Source of the DNA: Azomonas tarimensis
Lineage (GTDB): Bacteria > Pseudomonadota > Gammaproteobacteria > Pseudomonadales > Pseudomonadaceae
Assembly (NCBI RefSeq): GCF_042648805.1
Contig: NZ_JBHRXZ010000012.1
Span: 133,891-197,890 of the forward strand
DNA: 64,000 nucleotides
Direction: 5' to 3'
The position numbers and the translations under genes were made by a program. The notes beneath the pieces were generated by a model. It had not been told where the DNA came from. It saw nothing but the letters and a program-made list of their open reading frames with translations, and ran no database searches. Below are positions 35,699-45,789 of this stretch, one piece after another (the stretch's first letter is position 1; each line of letters starts with the position of its first letter).

Positions 35699-37204
35699 TC
35701 AGTCGTTATACAGATCGATGATGGCGCTGACGGCGTTGGTCTTTGCCTTGCTCGCATCGTTGCGCGCGCGCTCGATCCGGTCCAGATAGGCCTCATCGAT
35801 GTCACCCGTGACGTATTTCCCGTCGAAGACCGCGCAGTCGAAGCTGTCGATCTTCACCTTGGGCCCGGCAACGGCGTCGATGAGGTCGGGAAGGTCCTGA
35901 TACACCAACCAATCGGCACCGATCAGCTCGGCGACTTCTTCAGTCGAGCGGTTATGCGCGATCAGCTCGTGGGCGCTGGGCATGTCGATACCGTAGACGT
36001 TCGGATAGCGCACTGCTGGTGCGGCTGAGCAGAAATACACCTTGCGCGCGCCTGCCTCGCGGGCCATCTGGATGATCTGCTTGCAGGTGGTGCCACGAAC
36101 GATGGAGTCATCCACCAGCATGACGTTCTTGCCACGAAATTCCAGATCGATGGCGTTCAGCTTCTGGCGCACCGACTTCTTGCGCGCCGCCTGTCCCGGC
36201 ATGATGAAGGTACGGCCGATGTAGCGGTTCTTGACGAAGCCTTCGCGAAACTTCACCCCGAGCTTGTTCGCCAACTCCAGCGCTGCAGTACGGCTGGTAT
36301 CAGGAATCGGGATGACCACGTCGATGTCATGTTCGGGCCGCTCGCGCAGAATCTTGTCGGCAAGCTTCTCGCCCATGCGCAGGCGCGCCTTGTAGATCGA
36401 CACACCATCCATGAAGGAGTCCGAGCGCGCCAGGTACACATGCTCGAAGATGCACGGCGAGACCTTGGGATCGACCGCACACTGGCGGGTATGCAGACGC
36501 CCGTCACTGGTGATGTAGACCGCCTCACCCGGTGCGAGATCCCGGATCAGGCTGAAACCGAGCACGTCCAGCGCGACGCTTTCCGAAGCGATCATGTACT
36601 CCACGCCTTGCTCGGTATGACGCTGACCGAACACGATGGGGCGAATCGCGTGCGGATCGCGAAACCCCACCAGGCCATAGCCGGTGATCATGGCGACCAC
36701 GGCATAGCCACCGCGGCAGCGCTCATGCACCTTGGCCACGGCGGTGAACACTTCTTCTTCGGTGGGCTGCAACTTGCCTTGCACCGCGAGTTCGTGGGCA
36801 AAGACGTTGAGCAACACCTCGGAATCGGAGCTGGTGTTCACATGACGCAGGTCGGACTCGTAGATTTCCTTGGCCAACTGCGAGACGTTGGTGAGGTTGC
36901 CGTTGTGCGCCAGCGTGATGCCATAGGGCGAATTGACGTAGAAGGGCTGCGCCTCCGCTGAACTGGAGCTGCCCGCGGTGGGATAACGGATGTGCCCGAT
37001 GCCCATGTTGCCGACCAGTCGCTGCATGTGCCGCTGCTGGAAGACATCGCGCACCAGACCATTGTCCTTGCGCAAGAAGAGCCGGCCGTCATGGCTGGTC
37101 ACGATGCCGGCAGCGTCCTGGCCCCGGTGCTGCAGTACGGTGAGCGCATCATAGAGAGCCTGATTGACGCCCGACTTACCGACAATGCCGACGATGCCAC
37201 ACAT
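35699..37204 (-). CDS. purF: Amidophosphoribosyltransferase
   Basis: First committed step of purine synthesis, making 5-phosphoribosylamine from PRPP and glutamine. The 501-residue protein has the N-terminal glutaminase nucleophile Cys2 (MCGIVGIVGKSGVNQ). It also has the phosphoribosyltransferase loop VMLVDDSIVRGTTCKQI near residue 360. I chose ATG at 37204 because the mature enzyme must begin at that cysteine; the in-frame ATG at 37234 would put ten residues before it. It is linked to cvpA upstream (53-base gap), a conserved pair. Confidence 0.97.
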   Translation of the reverse strand: MCGIVGIVGKSGVNQALYDALTVLQHRGQDAAGIVTSHDGRLFLRKDNGLVRDVFQQRHMQRLVGNMGIGHIRYPTAGSSSSAEAQPFYVNSPYGITLAHNGNLTNVSQLAKEIYESDLRHVNTSSDSEVLLNVFAHELAVQGKLQPTEEEVFTAVAKVHERCRGGYAVVAMITGYGLVGFRDPHAIRPIVFGQRHTEQGVEYMIASESVALDVLGFSLIRDLAPGEAVYITSDGRLHTRQCAVDPKVSPCIFEHVYLARSDSFMDGVSIYKARLRMGEKLADKILRERPEHDIDVVIPIPDTSRTAALELANKLGVKFREGFVKNRYIGRTFIMPGQAARKKSVRQKLNAIDLEFRGKNVMLVDDSIVRGTTCKQIIQMAREAGARKVYFCSAAPAVRYPNVYGIDMPSAHELIAHNRSTEEVAELIGADWLVYQDLPDLIDAVAGPKVKIDSFDCAVFDGKYVTGDIDEAYLDRIERARNDASKAKTNAVSAIIDLYND

Positions 37205-37256
37205 GCAAGACAACCTCTCAATACGAGCGAGCACCAGGGCCCGATCGCGTTATCGA

Positions 37257-37778
37257 CTAATTGAACCCGACCGGAAGGTCGAGCGTACCGGTGGTCCATT
37301 GGCCACCCAGGCGCAAGATCAGATCCTTTGACCAGTCCGCCACCATCAGGAAGTGCGGCACCAGGGCGGACTCCCGCCACCACAGGTCTTCATGGACAGG
37401 CGCGAGGCTGAGCAGCCCGACCAGTATCACGATCAGCAGCCCTCCCCGTGCAGCGCCGAAGGCCATGCCCAGGAATCGGTCGGTGCCCGACATGCCCGTG
37501 ACCCGGATCAGCTCACCGAGCAGGAAATTGATGATCGCCCCGACCAGCAAGGTCGCGACGAACAGCAGCGCACAAGCGGCGATGACCCGTGCCGAGGGTG
37601 TGCTGACGAACTCGGCCAGATGCACCGACAAGGCGCCGCCAAACATCCAGGCGACCACACCCGCCACGATCCAGGTGAGCAGAGACAGGGCCTCCTTGAC
37701 GAACCCGCGCCGAAGACTGATCAGGGATGAGATGACGACGACCGCGACAATGGCCCAGTCGACCCAAGTGAGTGCCAC
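37257..37778 (-). CDS. cvpA: CvpA family membrane protein
   Basis: A 173-residue inner-membrane protein with four predicted helices: WAIVAVVVISSLISL, LLTWIVAGVVAWMFGG, VIAACALLFVATLLVGAIIN and GGLLIVILVGLLSLAP. It was first linked to colicin V export in E. coli and is broadly tied to envelope function and stress tolerance; its molecular role is unclear. It uses a GTG start with only a weak AGAAG upstream. It precedes purF, as in many gammaproteobacteria. Confidence 0.92.
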   Translation of the reverse strand: MALTWVDWAIVAVVVISSLISLRRGFVKEALSLLTWIVAGVVAWMFGGALSVHLAEFVSTPSARVIAACALLFVATLLVGAIINFLLGELIRVTGMSGTDRFLGMAFGAARGGLLIVILVGLLSLAPVHEDLWWRESALVPHFLMVADWSKDLILRLGGQWTTGTLDLPVGFN

Positions 37779-37872
37779 AGCTAGCTTCTATGTGAGGAGG
37801 CAAGGGCGCGCATTCTAGCAGGTAGGAGACCTGCGGTTAAGACGCTGCCATCGCCTCGCCAGCCGCTCGGCG

Positions 37873-38526
<654 letters not shown>

Positions 38527-38530
38527 TGAA

Positions 38531-39814
38531 TCATTCTCCTGAAATTCGTTCCAGCCAGTCCAGGCATTCGGCTACCGCATAAAAGGAGCCAAACACGAGA
38601 ATCTCGTCCTCTAGGCCGGCGTTTTCGGTACAGGCGTCTAGAGCATGGGTTACCGACTCGAACACCTTCACCTTTGCCCCCTGTCGCCCCAGGGCATCAG
38701 CCAGCGCCTCACCCGCACGCGCCCGCGGCGAGGCCAGGGTTGCCACGGCCCATTCATCCACCAGCGGAAGAAGCGGCTGCAGCACACCGTCCAGGTCCTT
38801 GTCGGCCAGTAGTCCGAACACAGCCAGTCGGCGGCCTGACGCTCTCGTGCCCGTCAGGCGAGTAGCGAGATAGTCTGCCGCATGCGGGTTGTGAGCGACA
38901 TCCATCAAAAGATTGAGGCGCTGCGCCCGCCGGTGAACGACTCTATGGTCGAGCCGCCCGGTGACCCGGGTCCGACTCAAAGCCTGCGCCACCTGCCCGG
39001 TCTCCCAGGGCAACCCCAGCAGCAAAAAACACTGCAGGGCCAATGCAGCGTTTTCCAGTGGCAGATCGAGCAGAGGCAATGCCTCGAGGCGCAACGCCGC
39101 GCCCCGTGCATCACGCCCGGCCCAGCTCCAACCTTCCCCATCCACCTCGAAGCCGAAATCGCGGCCGCGTACCAGCAGAGGCGAACCAATGGACGCGGCA
39201 TGATGGAGTAACGGCTGGGGAGGATCGAGGTCCCCACACAAGCCGTAAGCGCCCTGACGGAGAATACCCGCCTTCTCGCGCGCCACGCTGTCACGGCTGT
39301 TACCCAGCCACTCGGCGTGGTCGAGGCCAATGTTGGTGATAATGGATATATCGGCGTCGATGAGATTGACCGCATCAAGACGCCCACCAAGCCCCACTTC
39401 CAGCACGGCGACATCCAGCGCTTCGGCCTGGAATAGCCATAGAGCCGCCAGTGTCCCCATCTCGAAATAAGTCAGCGAGGTGTCGCCACGCGCCTCCTCC
39501 ACCGCAGCAAAGGCTTCGCAGAGCGCCTCGTCGCTGACCATCCGGCCATCCACCGCGACCCGCTCGTTGTAGCGCTGCAAGTGCGGCGAGCTGTAGACAC
39601 CGACGCGCAATCCCTGAGTGCGCGCCAGCTCGGCGATAAAGGCGCAGGTAGAGCCCTTGCCGTTGGTGCCGGTAACGGTGACGACCCGCTCAGCCGGACG
39701 GCTGAGCCCGAGCCGTCCGGCCACGAGCCGCACCCGCTCCAGCCCCATGTCGATGGCGCTCGGATGAAGCTGCTCGAGATAGGCGAGCCAGTCGCCCAGG
39801 CTGCGGACCGTCAT
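38531..39814 (-). CDS. folC: Dihydrofolate/folylpolyglutamate synthase
   Basis: Bifunctional ligase that adds glutamate to dihydropteroate and extends polyglutamate tails on folates. The 427-residue protein has the P-loop VTVTGTNGKGSTCAFIAELA near residue 45 and Mur-ligase-type motifs YFEMGTLAALWLFQ, VGLGGRLDAVNLID and NIGLDHAEWLG. Its start overlaps the accD stop by 4 bases (ATGA), and the dedD-like gene follows 4 bases after its stop. The accD-folC-dedD order is conserved in gammaproteobacteria. Confidence 0.96.
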   Translation of the reverse strand: MTVRSLGDWLAYLEQLHPSAIDMGLERVRLVAGRLGLSRPAERVVTVTGTNGKGSTCAFIAELARTQGLRVGVYSSPHLQRYNERVAVDGRMVSDEALCEAFAAVEEARGDTSLTYFEMGTLAALWLFQAEALDVAVLEVGLGGRLDAVNLIDADISIITNIGLDHAEWLGNSRDSVAREKAGILRQGAYGLCGDLDPPQPLLHHAASIGSPLLVRGRDFGFEVDGEGWSWAGRDARGAALRLEALPLLDLPLENAALALQCFLLLGLPWETGQVAQALSRTRVTGRLDHRVVHRRAQRLNLLMDVAHNPHAADYLATRLTGTRASGRRLAVFGLLADKDLDGVLQPLLPLVDEWAVATLASPRARAGEALADALGRQGAKVKVFESVTHALDACTENAGLEDEILVFGSFYAVAECLDWLERISGE

Positions 39815-40740
39815 GCAGAGGCCGGAACCTGCTCGGATGGCTCCGGCAGCTGCTCAGGATCGATGGGCAGATTGATTGTCGGCGACGGCAGGCCCTGCAT
39901 TTGCGCCAGCAGCCGCGAGAGCCGCACGCGTAGTTCACCCCGCGGAATGATCATGTCGATCGCGCCGTGGGACAGGAGAAACTCGCTGCGCTGGAAACCC
40001 TCCGGCAGTTTCTCGCGCACGGTCTGCTCGATGACGCGCGGGCCCGCGAAACCTATCAGGGCATTGGGTTCGGCCACGATCACATCACCCAGCATCGCCA
40101 GACTCGCCGACACGCCGCCATAGACCGGGTCGGTCAGCACAGAGATGAACGGCAGACCCTCTTCACGCATGCGCGCCAGCACTGCTGAGGTCTTGGCCAT
40201 CTGCATGAGCGAGATCAGCGCTTCCTGCATACGAGCACCGCCTGAGGCGGAAAAGCACACCAGTGGCGAGCGCTGCTCAAGGGCGACATTGGCCGCACGC
40301 ACGAAGCGTTCGCCAACTACGGCGCCCATGGAGCCGCCCATGAAGCTGAACTCGAAAGCACAGGCAACCACCGGAACTCCGACCAGGGTACCGCGCATGG
40401 CGATCAGCGCGTCCTTTTCCCCGGTCTGCTTCTGGGCTGCAACCAGCCGGTCCTTGTACTTCTTGCTGTCGCGGAACTTGAGGCGGTCGACCGGCTCCAG
40501 ATCGGCGCCGATCTCTTCCCGGCCTTCTGCATCCAGGAACACATCAAGCCGGGTACGGGCATCGATGCGCATATGATGTTGGCACTTGGGGCAGACATCC
40601 AGCGTCTTTTCCAGCTCGGGGCGATACAGAACCGCTTCGCAGGACGGACACTTGTGCCACAGGCCTTCGGGAACGGAGCTTTTCTTCACTTCCGATCGCA
40701 TGATCGAGGGGATCAGCTTGTCGACCAGCCAGTTGCTCAT
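39811..40740 (-). CDS. accD: Acetyl-CoA carboxylase carboxyltransferase subunit beta
   Basis: Beta half of the carboxyltransferase that forms malonyl-CoA for fatty acid synthesis, working with AccA. The 309-residue protein has the N-terminal zinc ribbon CPSCEAVLYRPELE and VCPKCQHHM (four cysteines, residues about 31-55). The crotonase-like core follows, with FMGGSMGAVVGERFVRA and SASGGARMQEALISLMQMAK. It overlaps folC downstream by ATGA; 136 non-coding bases separate it from trpF. Confidence 0.97.
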   Translation of the reverse strand: MSNWLVDKLIPSIMRSEVKKSSVPEGLWHKCPSCEAVLYRPELEKTLDVCPKCQHHMRIDARTRLDVFLDAEGREEIGADLEPVDRLKFRDSKKYKDRLVAAQKQTGEKDALIAMRGTLVGVPVVACAFEFSFMGGSMGAVVGERFVRAANVALEQRSPLVCFSASGGARMQEALISLMQMAKTSAVLARMREEGLPFISVLTDPVYGGVSASLAMLGDVIVAEPNALIGFAGPRVIEQTVREKLPEGFQRSEFLLSHGAIDMIIPRGELRVRLSRLLAQMQGLPSPTINLPIDPEQLPEPSEQVPASA

Positions 40741-40876
40741 GTCTTGTTCTCCACAACTTCAATTCCGGCGCAGCTTCGCGCCTGGCAGATTCTTGTTAAC
40801 CGCGTCGCGACGGGCCTCTGGCCTGGCGCACTGGTCGTTGAGGCATCACTAGTGGACGGCTCGCGTCTCGGCCCCG

Positions 40877-41506
40877 TCACATGTCGTTCCGGACCCTTTC
40901 CACGAAACGCTTCACTTTTGCGGCGTCCTTGATGCCTTTGCTCATCTCTACGCCGCCACTGACGTCCACCGCAAAGGGCGCAACCCGCGCGATGGCTTCG
41001 CGCACGGTCTCGGCAGTAAGCCCCCCGGCCAGGATCAGCGGCAGCGAGAGACCCGAGGGAATCAGCGACCAATCGAAGGCATGGCCGGTCCCACCGGGGA
41101 CACCGGCCATGTAACTGTCCAGCAGGACCCCACTGGCGCCCCGGTACGCTGAAACCCTGGCAGCGATATCCATTCCCGGTTGTACCCGCAACGCCTTGAT
41201 CCAGGGGCGCGCAAAGCTGCCACACTCCTCCGGCGTCTCGTCACCATGGAATTGCAACAGGTCGAGCGGTACAGCCGCGAGGGTCTGTTCCACCTCGCTC
41301 CGCGAAGCATTCACGAAGAGGCCGACAGTAGTAATGAAGGGAGGAAGCGCCTCGATAATCTCCCGAGCCTGACGGATGCTCACCGCTCGGGGACTCTTGG
41401 GATAGAACACCAACCCGATCGCATCCGCGCCGGCGCAGGCAGCGACCAGGGCGTCTTCGACACGGGTGATTCCGCAAATTTTGACGCGAACGACCGGCAA
41501 GCGCAC
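40877..41506 (-). CDS. trpF: Phosphoribosylanthranilate isomerase
   Basis: Amadori rearrangement step of tryptophan synthesis. The 209-residue TIM-barrel protein has the family motifs VKICGITRVEDALVAACAGA (catalytic cysteine), GLVFYPKSPRAV, LQFHGDETPEEC, and the phosphate-binding LILAGGLTAETV with VDVSGGVE. It uses a GTG start with GAGG close upstream. It stands alone between truA and accD, as in Pseudomonas where trpF is separate from trpC. Confidence 0.95.
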   Translation of the reverse strand: MRLPVVRVKICGITRVEDALVAACAGADAIGLVFYPKSPRAVSIRQAREIIEALPPFITTVGLFVNASRSEVEQTLAAVPLDLLQFHGDETPEECGSFARPWIKALRVQPGMDIAARVSAYRGASGVLLDSYMAGVPGGTGHAFDWSLIPSGLSLPLILAGGLTAETVREAIARVAPFAVDVSGGVEMSKGIKDAAKVKRFVERVRNDM

Positions 41507-41559
41507 GACCTCAGAGTTAAAAGCACCGATGGTAGCAAAAGGGCGCCCGCCTGCAAGCG

Positions 41560-42426
41560 TCAGATAGGCCAGGCAGACTCCATGCAGTCTGGCAGGCCCG
41601 ACAGAAAATGCGGCCCGAGGTAGCGCTCAGGCAACTTGAATTCGTCGGGATACTCCACCTGCACCAGATACAGACCGTAAGGATGGGCAGTCACTCCTCC
41701 CTGTCGACGAAGGCGCGACTCAAGCACTTCGCGAGCCCAGCCGATGGGACGCTCGCCAGCGCCGATGGTCATCAGGACACCGGTGATATTGCGAACCATA
41801 TGATGGAGAAAGGCATTGGCACGGATATCGATGACGATGAACTTGCCAAACCGCGTCAGCTGAAGGTGATGAACGGTCTTGACCGGCGAGCGCGCCTGGC
41901 ATTGCTGGGCCCTGAAGGCACTGAAATCGTGGGTGCCGACCAATGCCTCCGCGGCCTGACGCATGCGCCCGACATCCAGCGGCCGGTGATTCCAGGTCAC
42001 CTCTTCGCCCATGTGCGCAGGTCGAATCTGGTCATTGTAGATAACGTAGCGATAGCGCCTCGACTTGGCACTGAAGCGGGCGTCAAATTCACTGGGCATC
42101 GAGCGCGCCCAGGTCACGCTGATATCCGCAGGCAGATTGGCGTTGGCGCCCATCACCCAGGCATGCGAGCTGCGCGAAACAGGCGTGTCGAAATGCACCA
42201 CCTGACCACAGGCATGCACCAGCGCATCGGTGCGACCGGCACATCTGAGTGACACCGGCGAACCACCGGCCACGCGAGTCAAAGCCGTTTCCAGAGACTC
42301 CTGGACCGAACGTACGCCTGGCTGCTGTCGCTGGAAGCCCGCATAGCGCGATCCCTTGTACTCCACGCCCAAGGCTATTCTGTAAACGCCAGCGGCAGCC
42401 TCTACGGCTGCCGCTGTCTTTTCCAC
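41560..42426 (-). CDS. truA: tRNA pseudouridine(38-40) synthase TruA
   Basis: Isomerises uridines 38-40 in the anticodon arm of tRNAs. The motif around the catalytic aspartate reads CAGRTDALVHACGQVVHF near residue 60; most TruA proteins have Gly where this one has Leu (GRTDAGVH). Other motifs are VEYKGSRYAGFQRQ, RYRYVIYND and FRAQQCQ. I took GTG at 42426 (4 bases after GGAAGG) as start; a TTG at 42438 is possible. It begins 16 bases after fimV and follows it on the same strand. Confidence 0.92.
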   Translation of the reverse strand: MEKTAAAVEAAAGVYRIALGVEYKGSRYAGFQRQQPGVRSVQESLETALTRVAGGSPVSLRCAGRTDALVHACGQVVHFDTPVSRSSHAWVMGANANLPADISVTWARSMPSEFDARFSAKSRRYRYVIYNDQIRPAHMGEEVTWNHRPLDVGRMRQAAEALVGTHDFSAFRAQQCQARSPVKTVHHLQLTRFGKFIVIDIRANAFLHHMVRNITGVLMTIGAGERPIGWAREVLESRLRRQGGVTAHPYGLYLVQVEYPDEFKLPERYLGPHFLSGLPDCMESAWPI

Positions 42427-42442
42427 CGAACCTTCCAAATCG

Positions 42443-45154
42443 TCAGCTCAAGGTAGTCATCATTTCGCGCGCTTCCTGCTGCTGAGCAGCATTACCCTCG
42501 GCCAGAATCTCGTCGAGAATGTCACGAGCGCCATCGGCATCACCCATCTCGATGTAGGCGCGGGCCAGATCAAGTTTGGTGGTGGTTTCGTCGGTGCCGG
42601 CAAGGAAGTCGAAATCCTCGTCCATGTCATCCGCGACCGGCGATAATTGTACAGGAGCCGGATTGTCGGCGGCAGGCTCGGGCGCCACTTCGAATCGCTG
42701 TGCCAACGCATCGAGTTCGGCGTCGAGCTCATCGACCTCCGCTGGCTCGCTGGGTGTCTCTTCAGCGGCCAAGTCATCCAGGGAGAGATCGAAGTCTTCC
42801 AGCAGGAAAGACGATTCGGACTCCGCCTTCCCAGGCTCGTCATCCAGGGTGAACGCCTGGCCAGAGAGTTCGAAGCTCAGCTCGTCCAGCTCCTGCCTCC
42901 CCGCTGGCGGCTCGCCTTCGAGCTTGGGCGCATCAAGATGAAGATCAAGATCAAAGTCCAGGATCTCGTCATTATCTGCAGTGAGTGCCTCATCTACAGG
43001 TGGCACCGCAGGCGAAGGCTTAGCGGCGGACTCTTCTGGCAATTCGAGATCGAAATCAGCGAAGGGATCTTCTTCGGCCGGCTGATCGACATCCAACTCG
43101 AAACTGAACTCGTCAAAGTTCGCCTGCCCTGGCGCCGGATCGGTCTCCGCCACGTCGGCGGCAGTGTCGAGCACAGGCACCTCGCCCGGCTCAGCCAGCT
43201 CCGCCAGTTGCTCCTCCAAGTCGTCAAGGTTGAAGTCGAACTCCGCCCCCGCAGCAGCCTGTTCGTCCTCGGGATCCTGAACGACTGGATCATCAAGGTT
43301 CAGGTCGTCGAAATTGAAGTTGAACTCGTCTGCTACGGCAGCCGCCGTGACGCCAGCAGCCACCCCGGCGAGCATGGCCGGATAACGCGCCCTGAGCTGG
43401 TTGATCTCGTTTTCGCTACCGCCGATTTCCCGCAGCTCCGCCTCTTCCCGGACGAAACCTTGCTGATCGCCCATCTCGGCGCGCACTTCCATCAGCTTGA
43501 GCCGGAGATCACTACGCTGGGGCTCATGGTTCAGGGCGTCCTGCAGCAACTCGGCAGCCTGGGTAAAGCGTCCATAGGCGATATATACATCGGCTTCGGC
43601 AAGGACGTCAGTGCTCGGCTGAGCACGACGCTCCTCAGTGGCAGCCATTTCAGCCGGCTCATCCTCTACGCGCGACTCATTCACCGCGCCATAGACCCCG
43701 ATGGGTACTTCCTGGCTCGGGAATGCGTCCTGCTCGAGCGTTTCCTCGAGTGCAGCATCGCGCAAGGCTTTGCGACGAGATGCCAACAGCAGACCGACCA
43801 ACACCAGCAGGAGCGCGCCGCCGCCGAGACCCAGCCACAGCGGGTTGCCCAGTACGGTGGCCAACAGGCCCGGGTCTGACGGCACGGGGGCAGGCGTAAG
43901 GGGTGCAGCCGGTACAGGCGGCTCCCCCGTTGCATCCCCCTGTGCCGCTGGAGCGGCAGATGCCGGCAGTGCGGCAACCACGTCGGCAGATTCCTCGGTG
44001 TCCGCGGCGGCAGGAACAGGCTCCTGGCTCGACTGCAATTGCAGCTTGGCCAACTGATCGTCCTTGAGCTCCATCAGTCGGTGCAACTTATCGAGCTGGC
44101 TTTGCAGATCTTCCAGGCGCTCCTTGAGCTCGATGTTCTCACGAACGGAGGAATCGAGATTCTCTCGGGTCGTCGCCAACTGGTCGCGCAACGCAGCAGA
44201 GTCGCCCTCACCACCAGTGTCACTGCCTACCGTCGAACTGCCACTGATGGCGGCGGTCAACCTCAAGCTATCACCGCTGTCGCTGCGTTCGGGTTCAGCA
44301 CTGACGGTTGCGCGTGGCGTGGCGTCCAATTGACGAGCTCCGGCCGGGCTGAGGGCGCGTCCCTGTCGCCAGGCGGCGTTCTGCTCGGCAACCAGGGCAA
44401 CGGCGTCAGCGCGGGAGCGCTGGACGACCTGCTCGGCGGTCGGCAGGCGCAGCACTTGCCCGTTCTTCATCCGGTTGATGTTGCCGTCGATGAAGGCATC
44501 CGGATTCAGGTCCTGGATAGCCAGCATGGCCTGGTGGACCGAACCACCGTGGCGGCTCCGCTCGGCGATTTCCCACAGCGTGTCCCGCGAGGACACACGA
44601 TACTCGTCGCCCAGCGCCGGTCGCGCAGCCGGGGCCGGGGCCGGGGCCGAGCGAGTAGCGTGGTTGGTCGGCGCGGGCGGCACCGTCCTAACAGCCGGCG
44701 CAGGCGCGGCAATGGGCAACTGGGGCGCAGCCTGAGCTACGGTTTCAGGCGAATAGAGGGGCGGATCGAGCAGCAGGGTGTACTCGCGCAGCAGGCGCCC
44801 ACTTGGCCACATCACTTCAATGACAAAGTTGAGGTAGGGTTCACGAATCGGCCGGCTGGAGCTCACCTGGATGACATACTGGCCATCCGGCCGCCTTACC
44901 GGCGTGAACTTGAGATCCGAAAGAAAATAGGGACGGTCAACGCCAACCCGGTTGAAATCCTCGATCGAGGCCAGGTTGGGCAGGATCTCGCCGTCCCCCA
45001 GGTTTCGGGCATCCAGCAACTCGATCTCGGCCGCCAACGGCTGATTCAGTGAAGATTTCAGCCTGACCTCCCCTAACCCCAGCGCGAACGCCATATTGGA
45101 AGTCAGCGCGGTAGTGGCCGCGATTGCGAGGACCAGATTGCGAACCCGAACCAT
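42443..45154 (-). CDS. fimV: FimV/HubP polar pilus-assembly protein
   Basis: A 903-residue polar organiser needed for type IV pilus function and cAMP signalling in Pseudomonas. A signal peptide (MVRVRNLVLAIAATTALTSN) is followed by the FimV N-terminal domain (GLGEVRLKSSLNQPLAAEIE). A LysM-like peptidoglycan-binding motif lies near 180-225 (YRVSSRDTLWEIAERSRHGG), then a coiled coil. One membrane helix sits near 435-455 (PLWLGLGGGALLLVLVGLLL). A very acidic cytoplasmic part ends in the conserved FimV C-terminal TPR motif (LDLARAYIEMGDADGARDIL). ATG at 45154 is supported by AGGGAA and the signal peptide. Confidence 0.95.
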   Translation of the reverse strand: MVRVRNLVLAIAATTALTSNMAFALGLGEVRLKSSLNQPLAAEIELLDARNLGDGEILPNLASIEDFNRVGVDRPYFLSDLKFTPVRRPDGQYVIQVSSSRPIREPYLNFVIEVMWPSGRLLREYTLLLDPPLYSPETVAQAAPQLPIAAPAPAVRTVPPAPTNHATRSAPAPAPAARPALGDEYRVSSRDTLWEIAERSRHGGSVHQAMLAIQDLNPDAFIDGNINRMKNGQVLRLPTAEQVVQRSRADAVALVAEQNAAWRQGRALSPAGARQLDATPRATVSAEPERSDSGDSLRLTAAISGSSTVGSDTGGEGDSAALRDQLATTRENLDSSVRENIELKERLEDLQSQLDKLHRLMELKDDQLAKLQLQSSQEPVPAAADTEESADVVAALPASAAPAAQGDATGEPPVPAAPLTPAPVPSDPGLLATVLGNPLWLGLGGGALLLVLVGLLLASRRKALRDAALEETLEQDAFPSQEVPIGVYGAVNESRVEDEPAEMAATEERRAQPSTDVLAEADVYIAYGRFTQAAELLQDALNHEPQRSDLRLKLMEVRAEMGDQQGFVREEAELREIGGSENEINQLRARYPAMLAGVAAGVTAAAVADEFNFNFDDLNLDDPVVQDPEDEQAAAGAEFDFNLDDLEEQLAELAEPGEVPVLDTAADVAETDPAPGQANFDEFSFELDVDQPAEEDPFADFDLELPEESAAKPSPAVPPVDEALTADNDEILDFDLDLHLDAPKLEGEPPAGRQELDELSFELSGQAFTLDDEPGKAESESSFLLEDFDLSLDDLAAEETPSEPAEVDELDAELDALAQRFEVAPEPAADNPAPVQLSPVADDMDEDFDFLAGTDETTTKLDLARAYIEMGDADGARDILDEILAEGNAAQQQEAREMMTTLS

Positions 45155-45789
45155 AATGTTTTCCCTGTTTGATCTTTCTTCTCGAAGCTTCGAGAGACTT
45201 CTGGTCACTGCCCACGCCTGCCTATGCAGCGGCTCCCCCGTCAGCGATCCATCATTCAGAACGACTCTGGGGGACCACTTACACCGCAACGTCGCAGCAG
45301 TACTGAATTAATCCGCCTAAAGGCGGAAAACATCGAGGAAAGTAACCGGTAAGCCCTAGAATCTTTCTGGAAATTAGCGGCAAGTATCTTTTACAGATGG
45401 TGTTTTATCAACAACTCGGCCGACGCCACGACGTACCGCCCAAGACCTTTTCGCACGTTATCAGACGCAATGCACAAATTAACCCGCAGAGTCCGCGCTG
45501 ACGGTGGTTGCCAGGAGACATGCCCAGGCTATCGCCTTGCCAGGGCAAAACTTGATAGCCGCCGGGCGGCTTTCGACGAGGATCGACGGCAAGCATACCC
45601 AGCTCCGAGCAGCCCCGGCTGTCGTGAGATAGATGCCGAACTGCTAGGGGATTAACGCGGCACTTTAGCGAAAAGCGTCGTTGCTGCAAGAGTGGGTTGC
45701 CTCATCGGAGGCACCAGGGCGACGACAGGCGCAGCGCTCACGAAAACGCCGCGTCGAGCGCGGCGTCATAAGCGGCACGGCGGGCCCCG
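45155..45789. other. Non-coding interval between asd and fimV
   Basis: No credible gene in 635 bases; the short frames lack ribosome-binding sites and family features. The fimV promoter should lie in the left half, which is AT-richer (around 45350-45420). A small hairpin CCGCC-TTTA-GGCGG is at 45313-45326, and the asd terminator is at 45741-45766. P. aeruginosa, as I recall, has a second asd-like gene in this position; I see no remnant of it. Confidence 0.6.
45741..45766 (-). terminator. Terminator of asd
   Basis: On the minus strand ACGCCGCG-loop-CGCGGCGT is followed by TTTTCG, a stable hairpin with a short T-run, 24 bases after the asd stop. Confidence 0.75.

Noticed and set aside
42647..43879. 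410-codon rightward frame
   Set aside because: Antisense shadow of fimV; composition is that of the complement of an acidic coding region.
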